From assembly GCF_006363895.1 (NCBI RefSeq), contig NZ_CP040953.1: a stretch of 64,000 bases of DNA. One strand, written 5' to 3'. Positions 26,806-34,728 of the stretch are shown here, piece by piece. This DNA is from Methylopumilus universalis. Its GTDB lineage: Bacteria; Pseudomonadota; Gammaproteobacteria; Burkholderiales; Methylophilaceae. Position numbers and translations under genes: made by a program. Each line of letters opens with the position of its first letter. The first letter of the stretch is position 1. The notes below the pieces were generated by a model. It was not told where the DNA came from. It was given only the letters and a program-made list of their open reading frames with translations, and did not search any database.

Positions 26806-26832
26806 TAAGCTTTAATTTAGCTTTGCCTGCTA

Positions 26833-26861
26833 TTTAGATTTCGAATGAAACTTTGTATAAT
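26833..26861 (+). promoter_or_regulatory. promoter of petABC
   Basis: TTTAGA (26833-26838) and TATAAT (26856-26861) are 17 bases apart in the 126-base gap after tatC. The start point would be near 26868, leaving a leader of about 60 bases before petA. The -10 box is perfect and the -35 box matches four of six bases. Confidence 0.6.
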
Positions 26862-26931
26862 GAACTAACTTTCGCAGAGTTAATTTCTCTCAACCATATT
26901 AATTTCATAAAAGCATACTTAACAGAAGATC

Positions 26932-27531
26932 ATGGCAAACCATCAAGACGATAAAATAGATAAAAAGAAAAGAAGTTTTTTAATTGCAGCTACTACTGTA
27001 ACTGGCGCAATTGGCGCAGGAGCGATTGCCGTTCCTTTTTTATCAAGCATGACACCAAGTGAACGCGCTAAAGCAGCTGGAGCACCTGTTGAAGTTGACT
27101 TAAGTAAGATTGAAGCAGGATCTATGATCACGACTGAATGGAGAGGTCAGCCAGTTTGGATTATCAATCGCTCTAAGGCAATGTTAGATGATTTGAAAAA
27201 AAATGATCCTAATCTTTCTGACCCTAATCTTGATGTAGTTTCTCAGCAACCAAGTTATTGCAAGAATGCTACAAGATCTCTCAAACCTAATTTACTTGTC
27301 TTGGTTGGTATTTGCACTCATCTAGGTTGTTCACCAACCGCTAAATTAGAAATGCAAGGTGATATGGGCGAAAATTGGAATGGCGGATTTTTCTGTCCAT
27401 GTCACGGTTCTAAGTTCGATTTAGCTGGACGTGTATATAAGGGTTCTCCAGCACCAATTAATCTTGTAGTTCCTCCGCATAAATATATCAATGACAGCAC
27501 CCTCTTAATTGGCGAAGATAATAAAGGATAA
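26932..27531 (+). CDS. petA: ubiquinol-cytochrome c reductase Rieske iron-sulfur subunit
   Basis: Carries the [2Fe-2S] cluster that takes the first electron from ubiquinol in the bc1 complex. The cluster ligands are in CTHLGC (C128, H130, C133) and CPCHGS (C155, C157, H158). A membrane anchor covers about residues 16-38. The Tat signal reads KKKRSFLIA, so the normally paired arginines are K13-R14. It has 199 residues and heads petABC. It lies just after tatABC, which probably inserts it in the membrane. Confidence 0.95.
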   Translation: MANHQDDKIDKKKRSFLIAATTVTGAIGAGAIAVPFLSSMTPSERAKAAGAPVEVDLSKIEAGSMITTEWRGQPVWIINRSKAMLDDLKKNDPNLSDPNLDVVSQQPSYCKNATRSLKPNLLVLVGICTHLGCSPTAKLEMQGDMGENWNGGFFCPCHGSKFDLAGRVYKGSPAPINLVVPPHKYINDSTLLIGEDNKG

Positions 27532-27546
27532 GGATTACTTAAAAGT

Positions 27547-28851
27547 ATGAAATCAGAAATTAAAACAAAAAAATCTAAAGCCGGGTTAATGGCTTGGATA
27601 GATGAAAGATTCCCCTTGTCATCTTTAATTACAAACCATCTTACTGAGTATTACGCACCTAAAAATTTTAATTTCTGGTATTTTTTTGGAGCACTTGCCC
27701 TACTTACCCTGATTCTTCAATTGGTTACAGGCCTTTTGTTGACGATGCATTATAAGCCTGATGCAGAATTAGCATTCGCCTCTGTTGAATACATTATGCG
27801 AGATGTTTCATTCGGTTGGTTGATAAGATACATGCACTCTACAGGCGCATCTTTATTCTTTGTTGTTATTTATCTTCATATGTTTAAAGCTTTAATTTAT
27901 GGATCCTATAAAAATCCAAGGGAGCTCTTATGGCTCTTTGGCGTAGCTATTTTTCTATGTTTGATGGGCGAGGCTTTCTTTGGATATCTTTTACCTTGGG
28001 GACAAATGTCTTATTGGGGCGCGCAAGTTATTGTAAATCTGTTTTCCACTATCCCATTTATAGGCCCAGATTTATCGGAGTGGCTAAGAGGTGATTATCT
28101 AGTTTCAGATGCAACACTCAATCGCTTTTTTGCTTTTCATGTGATTGCTCTTCCTATAGTACTTTTAGGCCTTGTATTTTTTCATCTGGTAGCGCTTCAT
28201 GAAGTTGGCTCAAATAACCCTGATGGTGTTGAGATAAAAAAGAATCTCGATAAAAAAACAAGCATTCCTTTGGATGGCATTCCATTTCATCCCTATTACA
28301 CAGTAAAAGATTTAATTGGTGTTTCGGTATTCCTTATTGTATTTGCGCTGATTGTTTTTTATTGGCCAGAAATGGGAGGCTACTTTTTAGAGGCCAATAA
28401 TTTTATTCCTGCTGACCCATTAAAAACGCCTGCGCACATAGCGCCTGTTTGGTATTTCACTCCGTATTATTCAATTCTTCGTGCTGTTCCACCTGTTTTA
28501 AATTCGCAATTTCCAGGTGTTGCTGCAATGGGATTATCCGTACTCGCATTTGCTTTTTTACCTTGGCTAGATAAAAGCAAAGTTAAATCAATTCGATACA
28601 AAGGCAATTTATTTAAAAGATGGATTGCATTATTTGTTGTGAGCTTTTTTGTTTTGGGATATTTAGGTACAGTTCCATCAAACGTTTGGGGTCAATTCTC
28701 CAATGCAACTCCCTTGATTGGTGGGGTTGATAAAGCAACAGTAGTTGCTCGAATTTTTACGGTAACTTATTTCTTATTCTTTTTATTGATGCCCTACTAC
28801 AGTCAAAAAGATAAAACAAAACCAGTTCCATCAAGGGTCAGTAATAAATGA
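27547..28851 (+). CDS. petB: cytochrome b of the bc1 complex
   Basis: Membrane core of the bc1 complex with two b haems and both quinone sites. Likely haem ligands are H97/H111 and H198/H213; the second pair is 15 residues apart instead of 14 as in mitochondria. GYLLPWGQMSYWGAQ is the conserved Qo helix. The Qo motif is PVWY (300-303) where mitochondrial proteins have PEWY. It has 434 residues with about eight membrane helices, full-length and unsplit. The petC start overlaps its stop by four bases. Confidence 0.96.
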   Translation: MKSEIKTKKSKAGLMAWIDERFPLSSLITNHLTEYYAPKNFNFWYFFGALALLTLILQLVTGLLLTMHYKPDAELAFASVEYIMRDVSFGWLIRYMHSTGASLFFVVIYLHMFKALIYGSYKNPRELLWLFGVAIFLCLMGEAFFGYLLPWGQMSYWGAQVIVNLFSTIPFIGPDLSEWLRGDYLVSDATLNRFFAFHVIALPIVLLGLVFFHLVALHEVGSNNPDGVEIKKNLDKKTSIPLDGIPFHPYYTVKDLIGVSVFLIVFALIVFYWPEMGGYFLEANNFIPADPLKTPAHIAPVWYFTPYYSILRAVPPVLNSQFPGVAAMGLSVLAFAFLPWLDKSKVKSIRYKGNLFKRWIALFVVSFFVLGYLGTVPSNVWGQFSNATPLIGGVDKATVVARIFTVTYFLFFLLMPYYSQKDKTKPVPSRVSNK

Positions 28852-29552
28852 AAATTTTAACTAAATTATTTTTAATATTCGTTATTGTATTTTCTAATGT
28901 TGCATTTGCGAATGAGCATGTAACTTTAGATAAAGCGCCCATCGATTTAAATGATCAAGCCTCTCTTCAAAGAGGCGCTAAAACATTCATTAATTATTGT
29001 TTAAATTGTCATAGTGCAAACTATATGAGATACAACCGCTTAAAAGATATTGGTTTATCTGATAATTTAATTAAAGAGAATCTACTTTTCACAGCAGAAA
29101 AAGTTGGTGAGCCAATGAAAATTGCGATGACCAAAAAAGATGCTAAAGCATGGTTTGGAGTGGCTCCTCCCGATCTTTCTGTTGAAGTAAGGGCAAGAGG
29201 TGCGGATTGGATTTATAGTTATCTAAGAGGATATTATCGTGATTCATCTTCGCCTACCGGATGGAACAATACTATTTTTGAAAAAACAGCTATGCCTCAC
29301 ATTTTGTGGAAGTTGCAAGGCGATCAAAAGCTAAACCCAGAGCACCAAACTCTAGAGATTATTAAACCAGGTTCGCTTTCGGTGAAAGAATATGATGCGC
29401 TTGTAGGAGACCTTGTAAATTATCTTACTTTCATGTCAGAACCCTCAAAGCTAAAAAGACTCCATATGGGGTATTATGTTTTGTTATTCCTCGGCTTGTT
29501 ATTAGTTTTAACAGTCAAACTCAAGAAAGAATTTTGGAAAGATATTAAATAA
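28848..29552 (+). CDS. petC: cytochrome c1
   Basis: Passes electrons from the Rieske centre to soluble cytochromes such as c4. A signal peptide ends near residue 21 (VAFA/NEH). The haem motif is CLNCH (51-55), and the probable methionine ligand lies in TAMPHILW. A single C-terminal helix (about 206-223) anchors it in the membrane. It has 234 residues. Haem attachment would depend on ResBC. It is coupled to petB. Confidence 0.95.
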   Translation: MKILTKLFLIFVIVFSNVAFANEHVTLDKAPIDLNDQASLQRGAKTFINYCLNCHSANYMRYNRLKDIGLSDNLIKENLLFTAEKVGEPMKIAMTKKDAKAWFGVAPPDLSVEVRARGADWIYSYLRGYYRDSSSPTGWNNTIFEKTAMPHILWKLQGDQKLNPEHQTLEIIKPGSLSVKEYDALVGDLVNYLTFMSEPSKLKRLHMGYYVLLFLGLLLVLTVKLKKEFWKDIK

Positions 29553-29554
29553 TT

Positions 29555-30154
29555 ATGATGAAATTATATTCAGGCTCGATCGATCCTTTTAGCCATCGCT
29601 GCAGAATCGTTCTATTTGAAAAAGGTATGGACTTTGAAGTTGTTGATGTTGACTTAGCAAATAAACCGGAAGACCTCGCTATTCTAAGTCCTCATAATTC
29701 TGTTCCTGTCTTAGTAGAAAGAGATCTTGTATTAACAGACGCTAATATTATTAACGAATATATTGATGAGCGCTTTCCTCACCCTCAGCTTATGCCAGCT
29801 GATCCAGTGATGAGAGCTAGAGCACGTTTATTTTTAAGTGATTTTGAGAAGCAATTATTTGTGCATATTCCCGCTTTAGAATCCTCTGATGAAACTGCTA
29901 AAGAGATTGCAAAAAAACATGTGCGTGATAATTTACTTTTGATCGTTCCCATTTTTTCTAAACAACAACATTTATTGAGTGACGAATTTTCGATGTTAGA
30001 TGTTGCGATTGCTCCTTTATTATGGCGATTGGGCCATTATGGTATTGAGCTTCCAAATCAAGCAGCACCATTACTCAAGTATGCAGAGAAATTATTCTCA
30101 AGACCACTTTATGCTGATGCAATGACACCTTCAGAAAAAGCGATGAGAAAATAA
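29555..30154 (+). CDS. sspA: stringent starvation protein A
   Basis: A glutathione-S-transferase-fold protein that binds RNA polymerase in stationary phase or starvation. The thioredoxin-like N-terminus starts MMKLYSGSIDPFSHRCRIVL, with the NSVPVLVERD turn and DANIINEYIDERFPHPQLMP typical of SspA; family members lack glutathione transferase activity. It has 199 residues, begins two bases after petC and precedes sspB. A generic GST is the alternative, but petABC-sspAB is a standard order in this group. Confidence 0.9.
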   Translation: MMKLYSGSIDPFSHRCRIVLFEKGMDFEVVDVDLANKPEDLAILSPHNSVPVLVERDLVLTDANIINEYIDERFPHPQLMPADPVMRARARLFLSDFEKQLFVHIPALESSDETAKEIAKKHVRDNLLLIVPIFSKQQHLLSDEFSMLDVAIAPLLWRLGHYGIELPNQAAPLLKYAEKLFSRPLYADAMTPSEKAMRK

Positions 30155-30164
30155 TTTAGCATTA

Positions 30165-30551
30165 ATGGCAAAATCAGCTTCAACCAAACCTTATCTTGTA
30201 AGAGCAATTTATGAATGGTGTGTTGCTGAAAAACACACACCTTATTTGCTTGTAAAGATAGACCAAAATACCTTAGCGCCCAGGGCTTTTATTAAAGACG
30301 GAAAAATTCTTCTTAATTTAAGTCCTGGTTCTATTAAAGATTTGCTTATGGGCGATGAAGCAATTACCTTTACAGCAAGATTTAATGGTGCACCTGAAAA
30401 TTTATACCTCCCTATTTCTGCTGTTGAAGGGATTTACGCTAAAGAAAATGGTGAAGGATTGTTCTTTGAAGCGAAAGAAGATCAAGAATTAGGTTCAGCT
30501 GAAACAAAAAAATCACCCAATAAACCTAAATTAACTCTAGTTAAAAGCTAA
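30165..30551 (+). CDS. sspB: ClpXP protease specificity-enhancing factor SspB
   Basis: Adaptor that delivers ssrA-tagged proteins from stalled ribosomes to ClpXP. The folded domain (RAIYEWCVAEKHTPYLLV to PISAVEGIYAKENGEG) occupies the first 105 residues. A flexible acidic linker follows, ending in PKLTLVKS, which resembles the ClpX-binding tail of known SspB proteins. It has 128 residues. The gene ends about 50 bases before the tRNA cluster. Confidence 0.92.
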   Translation: MAKSASTKPYLVRAIYEWCVAEKHTPYLLVKIDQNTLAPRAFIKDGKILLNLSPGSIKDLLMGDEAITFTARFNGAPENLYLPISAVEGIYAKENGEGLFFEAKEDQELGSAETKKSPNKPKLTLVKS

Positions 30552-30576
30552 AAAACTAGTTCAAATTTAAATAAAT

Positions 30577-30585
30577 TGGTATAGT
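30577..30585 (+). promoter_or_regulatory. extended -10 promoter of the first tRNA-Thr
   Basis: TG at 30577-30578, one base, then TATAGT (30580-30585) forms an extended -10 element. No good -35 box is seen. The discriminator AGCGCC is GC-rich, as in promoters under stringent control. Transcription would start about 10 bases before the tRNA. Confidence 0.5.
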
Positions 30586-30601
30586 AGCGCCTCCTGATAA
30601 C

Positions 30602-30677
30602 GCCGGATTAGCTCAGTTGGTAGAGCAGCGCACTTGTAATGCGAAGGTCGTCAGTTCGATTCCGACATCCGGCACCA
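30602..30677 (+). tRNA. tRNA-Thr (anticodon TGT)
   Basis: Full cloverleaf of 76 bases including encoded CCA. The acceptor arms GCCGGAT and ATCCGGC pair perfectly, the D-loop has AGTTGGTAGA, the anticodon loop is CTTGTAA, and the T-arm has GTTCGATTC. First of four tRNAs upstream of tuf, in the same order as thrU-tyrU-glyT-thrT-tufB of E. coli. Confidence 0.97.
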
Positions 30678-30720
30678 TCTTAGTTCGTATTTATTTCTTA
30701 TCTATAAGTCCCTCATTAGT

Positions 30721-30749
30721 TTGACAAAAATCAAAAAAACCAACATAAT
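30721..30749 (+). promoter_or_regulatory. promoter of the tRNA-Tyr-Gly-Thr-tuf unit
   Basis: TTGACA (30721-30726) and CATAAT (30744-30749) are separated by 17 bases. Transcription would begin near 30756, a few bases before tRNA-Tyr. The -35 box is perfect and the -10 box matches five of six bases. Confidence 0.75.
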
Positions 30750-30763
30750 TTAGGGTTCGGTTT

Positions 30764-30848
30764 GGAGGGGTGGCCGAGTGGTTAAAGGCGACGGACTGTA
30801 AATCCGTTCTCTCTGAGTACGAAGGTTCGAATCCTTCCCCCTCCACCA
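30764..30848 (+). tRNA. tRNA-Tyr (anticodon GTA)
   Basis: 85 bases with encoded CCA and the long variable arm of class II tRNAs. Acceptor arms GGAGGGG and CCCCTCC pair. The anticodon stem-loop is CGGACTGTAAATCCG. The T-arm is AGGTTCGAATCCT. Confidence 0.97.
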
Positions 30849-30897
30849 TGAGTAATAGGCTCTTTTGAGGTGACGTGGAGATTAGATCCATGGGTGT

Positions 30898-30973
30898 GCG
30901 GGTGTAGCTCAGCTGGTAGAGCATTAGTTTTCCAAACTAAATGTCGCGAGTTCGAACCTCGTCGCCCGCTCCA
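30898..30973 (+). tRNA. tRNA-Gly (anticodon TCC)
   Basis: 76 bases with encoded CCA. Acceptor arms GCGGGTG and CGCCCGC pair with one G-U pair. The anticodon stem-loop is TTAGTTTTCCAAACTAA. It is separated from tRNA-Tyr by 49 bases that show no other feature. Confidence 0.96.
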
Positions 30974-30995
30974 GATATATTGAGAATTTGGACAC

Positions 30996-31070
<75 letters not shown>

Positions 31071-31113
31071 GTAGATATTTTTGAAGAATGTAATTAATTA
31101 AGGATATAACATT

Positions 31114-32304
31114 ATGGCAAAAGGCAAATTTGAACGTACCAAACCCCATGTGAACGTTGGCACAATTGGTCACGTTGACCATGGTAAGACAACACTTACA
31201 GCGGCAATCACAACGATTCTTGCTAAGAAATTTGGCGGAGAAGCTAAGGCTTACGATCAAATTGATGCGGCGCCAGAAGAAAAAGCACGTGGTATTACAA
31301 TTAATACAGCCCACGTAGAATACGAAACAGCGAATCGCCATTATGCGCACGTTGACTGCCCAGGTCATGCTGACTATGTTAAAAATATGATTACAGGTGC
31401 AGCGCAGATGGACGGCGCAATCCTTGTATGTTCAGCAGCTGACGGCCCAATGCCTCAAACACGTGAACATATCCTTTTAGCTCGCCAAGTAGGCGTGCCT
31501 TACATTGTGGTCTTCTTAAATAAAGCAGACATGGTGGATGACAAAGAATTATTAGAGCTCGTTGAAATGGAAGTACGTGACCTTTTAACGAAATATGACT
31601 TCCCAGGCGACAAAACACCAATCGTGATAGGTTCTGCAAAATTAGCACTCGAAGGTGACCAATCTGAAATTGGTGAGCCATCAATCTTTAAATTAGCTGA
31701 AGCACTTGATTCTTATATACCAATGCCAGAACGTGCAATCGACGGTGCATTCTTAATGCCAGTTGAAGATGTGTTCTCAATCTCAGGTCGCGGTACTGTA
31801 GTAACGGGTCGTGTTGAGCGCGGTATTGTTAAAGTAGGTGATGAAATTGAAATCGTAGGTATCAAACCTACACTTAAAACAACATGTACAGGCGTTGAAA
31901 TGTTCCGTAAGTTACTTGACCAAGGTCAAGCAGGCGACAACGTAGGTGTGTTGTTACGTGGTACAAAACGTGAAGAAGTTGAACGTGGTCAAGTATTAGC
32001 TAAAGCAGGTTCAATCACACCACATACAAAATTCGCTGCAGAGATCTATGTGCTTGGTAAAGATGAAGGTGGTCGTCATACACCATTCTTCAATGGTTAC
32101 CGCCCACAGTTCTACTTCAGAACAACAGACGTAACAGGTGCTGTTGATTTACCAGCAGGCACAGAAATGGTGATGCCAGGTGACAACGTGTCAATCACAG
32201 TAACACTCATTGCACCAATCGCGATGGAAGAAGGTTTACGTTTTGCGATTCGTGAAGGTGGCCGCACAGTAGGTGCTGGTGTTGTTGCTAAGGTGGTTGA
32301 ATAG
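31114..32304 (+). CDS. tuf: elongation factor Tu, copy 1
   Basis: GTPase that brings aminoacyl-tRNA to the ribosome. G1 is GHVDHGKTT, then DCPGHADYVKNMI and NKADMVDD. Domains 2 and 3 are complete in 396 residues. It is identical to the second copy at 47391-48581 except for one codon, the last but one (Val here, Ile there); near-identity extends about 16 bases upstream. This copy is in the tRNA unit, like tufB of E. coli. The ribosome-binding site is AAGGA. Confidence 0.98.
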   Translation: MAKGKFERTKPHVNVGTIGHVDHGKTTLTAAITTILAKKFGGEAKAYDQIDAAPEEKARGITINTAHVEYETANRHYAHVDCPGHADYVKNMITGAAQMDGAILVCSAADGPMPQTREHILLARQVGVPYIVVFLNKADMVDDKELLELVEMEVRDLLTKYDFPGDKTPIVIGSAKLALEGDQSEIGEPSIFKLAEALDSYIPMPERAIDGAFLMPVEDVFSISGRGTVVTGRVERGIVKVGDEIEIVGIKPTLKTTCTGVEMFRKLLDQGQAGDNVGVLLRGTKREEVERGQVLAKAGSITPHTKFAAEIYVLGKDEGGRHTPFFNGYRPQFYFRTTDVTGAVDLPAGTEMVMPGDNVSITVTLIAPIAMEEGLRFAIREGGRTVGAGVVAKVVE

Positions 32305-32327
32305 TTTTAAAGATAAATTTTATATTT

Positions 32328-32403
32328 AGGCCAGTAGCTCAATTGGTAGAGTATCGGTCTCCAAAACCGAGGGTTGGGGGTTCGAGACCCTCCTGGCCTG
32401 CCA
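32328..32403 (+). tRNA. tRNA-Trp (anticodon CCA)
   Basis: 76 bases with encoded CCA. Acceptor arms AGGCCAG and CTGGCCT pair. The anticodon stem-loop CGGTCTCCAAAACCG gives CCA. It lies between tuf and secE, the usual position in many beta- and gammaproteobacteria, and was probably transcribed with both. Confidence 0.97.
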
Positions 32404-32422
32404 TTAAAAGAAAGAAGTATTA

Positions 32423-32767
32423 ATGACTGATAAGTTAAAAATTGTTTTTTCATTCTTACTTTTTGTAGCGGGAATAGTTGGGTTTTATCTATTAAGTGAT
32501 CAAGCTTTAGTGCTAAGAATATTAGCAATTCTTGCCGGACTTGGATTTGCAGGGATAGTTTTTTGGAAAACAGCACTTGGTCAAAAGACATTTGGATTTA
32601 TTAACGAATCCATTGTTGAAGCTAAAAGAGTTGTTTGGCCAACAAGAAAAGAAACAATACAAATGACAATTACTGTATTTATTCTAGTTGCTGTGATGGC
32701 AGTTTTCTTGGCATTGGTAGATATAAGTTTTTCATACATGATTAATTGGTTATTGGGACGGGGTTAG
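32423..32767 (+). CDS. secE: preprotein translocase subunit SecE
   Basis: Small clamp subunit of the SecYEG channel. Three membrane segments are visible (about residues 8-24, 30-48 and 84-108), the three-helix form found in E. coli. The conserved amphipathic stretch before the last helix, EAKRVVWPTRKET, contacts SecY. It has 114 residues. It lies two bases before nusG, a nearly universal pairing. Confidence 0.95.
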   Translation: MTDKLKIVFSFLLFVAGIVGFYLLSDQALVLRILAILAGLGFAGIVFWKTALGQKTFGFINESIVEAKRVVWPTRKETIQMTITVFILVAVMAVFLALVDISFSYMINWLLGRG

Positions 32768-32769
32768 TA

Positions 32770-33306
32770 ATGACGATGCGCTGGTATGCTGTCCAAGCTT
32801 TTTCTGGATATGAAAAGTTAGTTCAAAAAGGACTATCTGAAAGAATTGAGCGATCAAGTCTCCAGAGTTTTTTTGGTGATATTTTAGTGCCTGTAGAAGA
32901 GGTTATTGAAATGAAGGCTGGCCAAAAAACATTAAGCGAAAGAAAACTATATCCAGGCTACGTTCTTGTGCAAATGGAAATGAATGACGAGAGCTGGCAT
33001 TTAGTTAAAAGTACACCAAAGGTCACTGCTTTCATTGGTGGTAGTGCACTAAAACCAACACCGATTAAAGATAAAGAAGTAGAGATTATTTTACAGCGTA
33101 TGGATGAGAGCAAAACCAATCCAACGCAAAAACTAACCTTTGAAAAAGGTGAATCAATTCGAGTTATTGATGGACCATTTAAAGAGTTCTCAGGAACGAT
33201 TGAAGATATCAATTACGAAAAAAGCAAACTTAAAGTATCTGTGGTTATTTTTGGTAGAGCAACACCAGTTGAGCTTGAGTTTGGCCAAGTAGAAAAAGAA
33301 GTTTAG
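32770..33306 (+). CDS. nusG: transcription termination/antitermination protein NusG
   Basis: Binds RNA polymerase and couples transcription to the ribosome or Rho. The NGN domain (MRWYAVQAFSGYEKLVQKGL, LYPGYVLVQM) is followed by the KOW domain (EKGESIRVIDGPFKEFSGTIEDI). The ATG at 32770 gives 178 residues. A longer reading from 32746 would overlap secE and is not supported by the family N-terminus. It is followed by 71 bases and rplK. Confidence 0.96.
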   Translation: MTMRWYAVQAFSGYEKLVQKGLSERIERSSLQSFFGDILVPVEEVIEMKAGQKTLSERKLYPGYVLVQMEMNDESWHLVKSTPKVTAFIGGSALKPTPIKDKEVEIILQRMDESKTNPTQKLTFEKGESIRVIDGPFKEFSGTIEDINYEKSKLKVSVVIFGRATPVELEFGQVEKEV

Positions 33307-33377
33307 TAGTAAAGCAGTAAAAATTAACTAGGGAGCTTTTTTAAATAAAGCGTTTGCACCTAATTTAGGAGAATGAA

Positions 33378-33809
33378 ATGGCAAAGAAAATCGTTGGCTA
33401 TATAAAGCTACAAATCCCGGCCGGCAAAGCAAATCCAAGTCCACCTGTAGGACCTGCGCTAGGCCAAAGAGGCTTAAATATTATGGAGTTTTGTAAGGCA
33501 TTTAATGCCGCTACACAAACTGTTGAACCCGGACTACCTATTCCTGTTGTGATCACCGCTTTCGCAGACAAGAGTTTTACTTTTGTTATGAAAACGCCAC
33601 CTGCATCAATTCTAATTAAAAAAGCAGCTAAATTAGAAAAGGGTTCGCCAAGACCGCATACGGATAAAGTTGGAAAAATTACTAGAGCGCAAGCTGAAGA
33701 AATTGCCAAAACAAAAATGGCAGATCTTACAGCTTCTGATATGGATGCTGCAGTGCGAACAATCGCAGGCAGTGCGCGAAGCATGGGTATAGAAGTGGAG
33801 GGTGTATAA
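33378..33809 (+). CDS. rplK: 50S ribosomal protein L11
   Basis: Component of the GTPase-associated stalk base, binding 23S rRNA. The N-terminal KLQIPAGKANPSPPVGPALGQRG, with its PAGKA and PVGPALG cores, is nearly invariant. It has 143 residues and a TTTAGGAG ribosome-binding site. The 71-base gap before it has no clear promoter. In E. coli, L1 represses this operon by binding the leader; a matching site was not confirmed here. Confidence 0.97.
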   Translation: MAKKIVGYIKLQIPAGKANPSPPVGPALGQRGLNIMEFCKAFNAATQTVEPGLPIPVVITAFADKSFTFVMKTPPASILIKKAAKLEKGSPRPHTDKVGKITRAQAEEIAKTKMADLTASDMDAAVRTIAGSARSMGIEVEGV

Positions 33810-33810
33810 A

Positions 33811-34500
33811 ATGCCATTAAATAAAAGAATTACAACATTAAGATCTAAAGTTGACCGTGATAAATCTTATCCCGCACAAGAAGGTCTTCAGCTTGTTAAA
33901 GAAACAGCAACAGCAAAATTTGATGAATCAGTGGATGCAGTGATTAATTTAGGTATTGACGCTAAAAAATCTGATCAACTTATTCGCGGTGCATTAGTGC
34001 TTCCAAATGGCACAGGCAAAACAACACGTGTTGCAGTATTTGCCCAAGGTGCTGCAGCTGAAGCTGCAAAAGCAGCAGGGGCTGACATTGTAGGATTTGA
34101 TGATCTCGCTGAAAAAATTAAAGGCGGCATGATGGATTTTGACGTTGTTATTGCAACGCCAGACGCAATGAAAGTTGTTGGTGCATTAGGTCAAGTATTA
34201 GGACCAAGAGGTTTAATGCCAAATCCAAAAGTAGGAACGGTAACGCCAGATACAGCTGCAGCAGTTAAGAATGCAAAAGGTGGACAAGTTCAATATAGAA
34301 CTGATAAAGGCGGTATTGTCCATTGCACTATTGGTCGTGCATCATTTTCTGTGGACCAATTAAAAGGTAATTTGGCAGCGTTAATTGATGCAATTAACAA
34401 AGCTAAGCCACCCACAACTAAAGGTATTTTTGTAAAAAAATTATCGGTTTCTAGCACGATGGGTGCTGGCGTAAGAATCGATTCTACAAGTTTAGTGTAA
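33811..34500 (+). CDS. rplA: 50S ribosomal protein L1
   Basis: Forms the mobile L1 stalk at the tRNA exit side. It has 229 residues from the ATG at 33811. Family blocks include VNLGIDAKKSDQ (as INLGIDAKKSDQ), GPRGLMPNPKVGTVT and YRTDKGGIVH. The start lies one base after the rplK stop, with GTGGAG as ribosome-binding site; an upstream ATG in frame overlaps rplK and is less likely. Confidence 0.97.
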   Translation: MPLNKRITTLRSKVDRDKSYPAQEGLQLVKETATAKFDESVDAVINLGIDAKKSDQLIRGALVLPNGTGKTTRVAVFAQGAAAEAAKAAGADIVGFDDLAEKIKGGMMDFDVVIATPDAMKVVGALGQVLGPRGLMPNPKVGTVTPDTAAAVKNAKGGQVQYRTDKGGIVHCTIGRASFSVDQLKGNLAALIDAINKAKPPTTKGIFVKKLSVSSTMGAGVRIDSTSLV

Positions 34501-34728
34501 GGAATTAAAAAAAAGCGAAAGCTTTTTTAAAAAGAACTTTGGGTTCACTGATACGAATGTATCGGTGAAGCTTTCAAAGACCGTAGGTGCTAACAAGTCT
34601 AATTCTAGTGATCGTTTGCTAGAGCCTACGCAGATGGCGGTACCCCTAAGGGATAGCATCCTGATAAAGGTCGCCGTAATGTTGGTATTAAGTTTACTTA
34701 ATACTTAATTTAACGGAAGGAGAAGACC
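34501..34728 (+). promoter_or_regulatory. L10-type leader of rplJL with a preceding A/T hairpin
   Basis: A 228-base non-coding leader. It opens with AAAAAAGC-GAAA-GCTTTTTT (34509-34528), a tetraloop hairpin that could attenuate or process the transcript. TTCACTGATAC (34544-34554) pairs with GTATCGGTGAA (34559-34569), CGTAGG (34582-34587) with CCTACG (34625-34630), and GGCG (34637-34640) with CGCC (34672-34675). The position and layout fit the known L10 leader, where the L10-L7/L12 complex represses its own translation. Confidence 0.75.

Noticed and set aside
30691..30924. Minus-strand reading frame across tRNA-Tyr and tRNA-Gly
   Set aside because: Its EGEGFEPSYSERTDLQSVAFNHSATPP-like text is the well-known translation of the antisense strand of tRNA genes, not a protein.
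32307..32591. Minus-strand frame over tRNA-Trp and secE
   Set aside because: The GGSRTPNPRFWRPILYQLSYWP-type text is again antisense tRNA, and it opposes a conserved secE.
33307..33377. Promoter or L1-binding leader before rplK
   Set aside because: No clear -10/-35 pair or recognisable L1 target could be read by eye.
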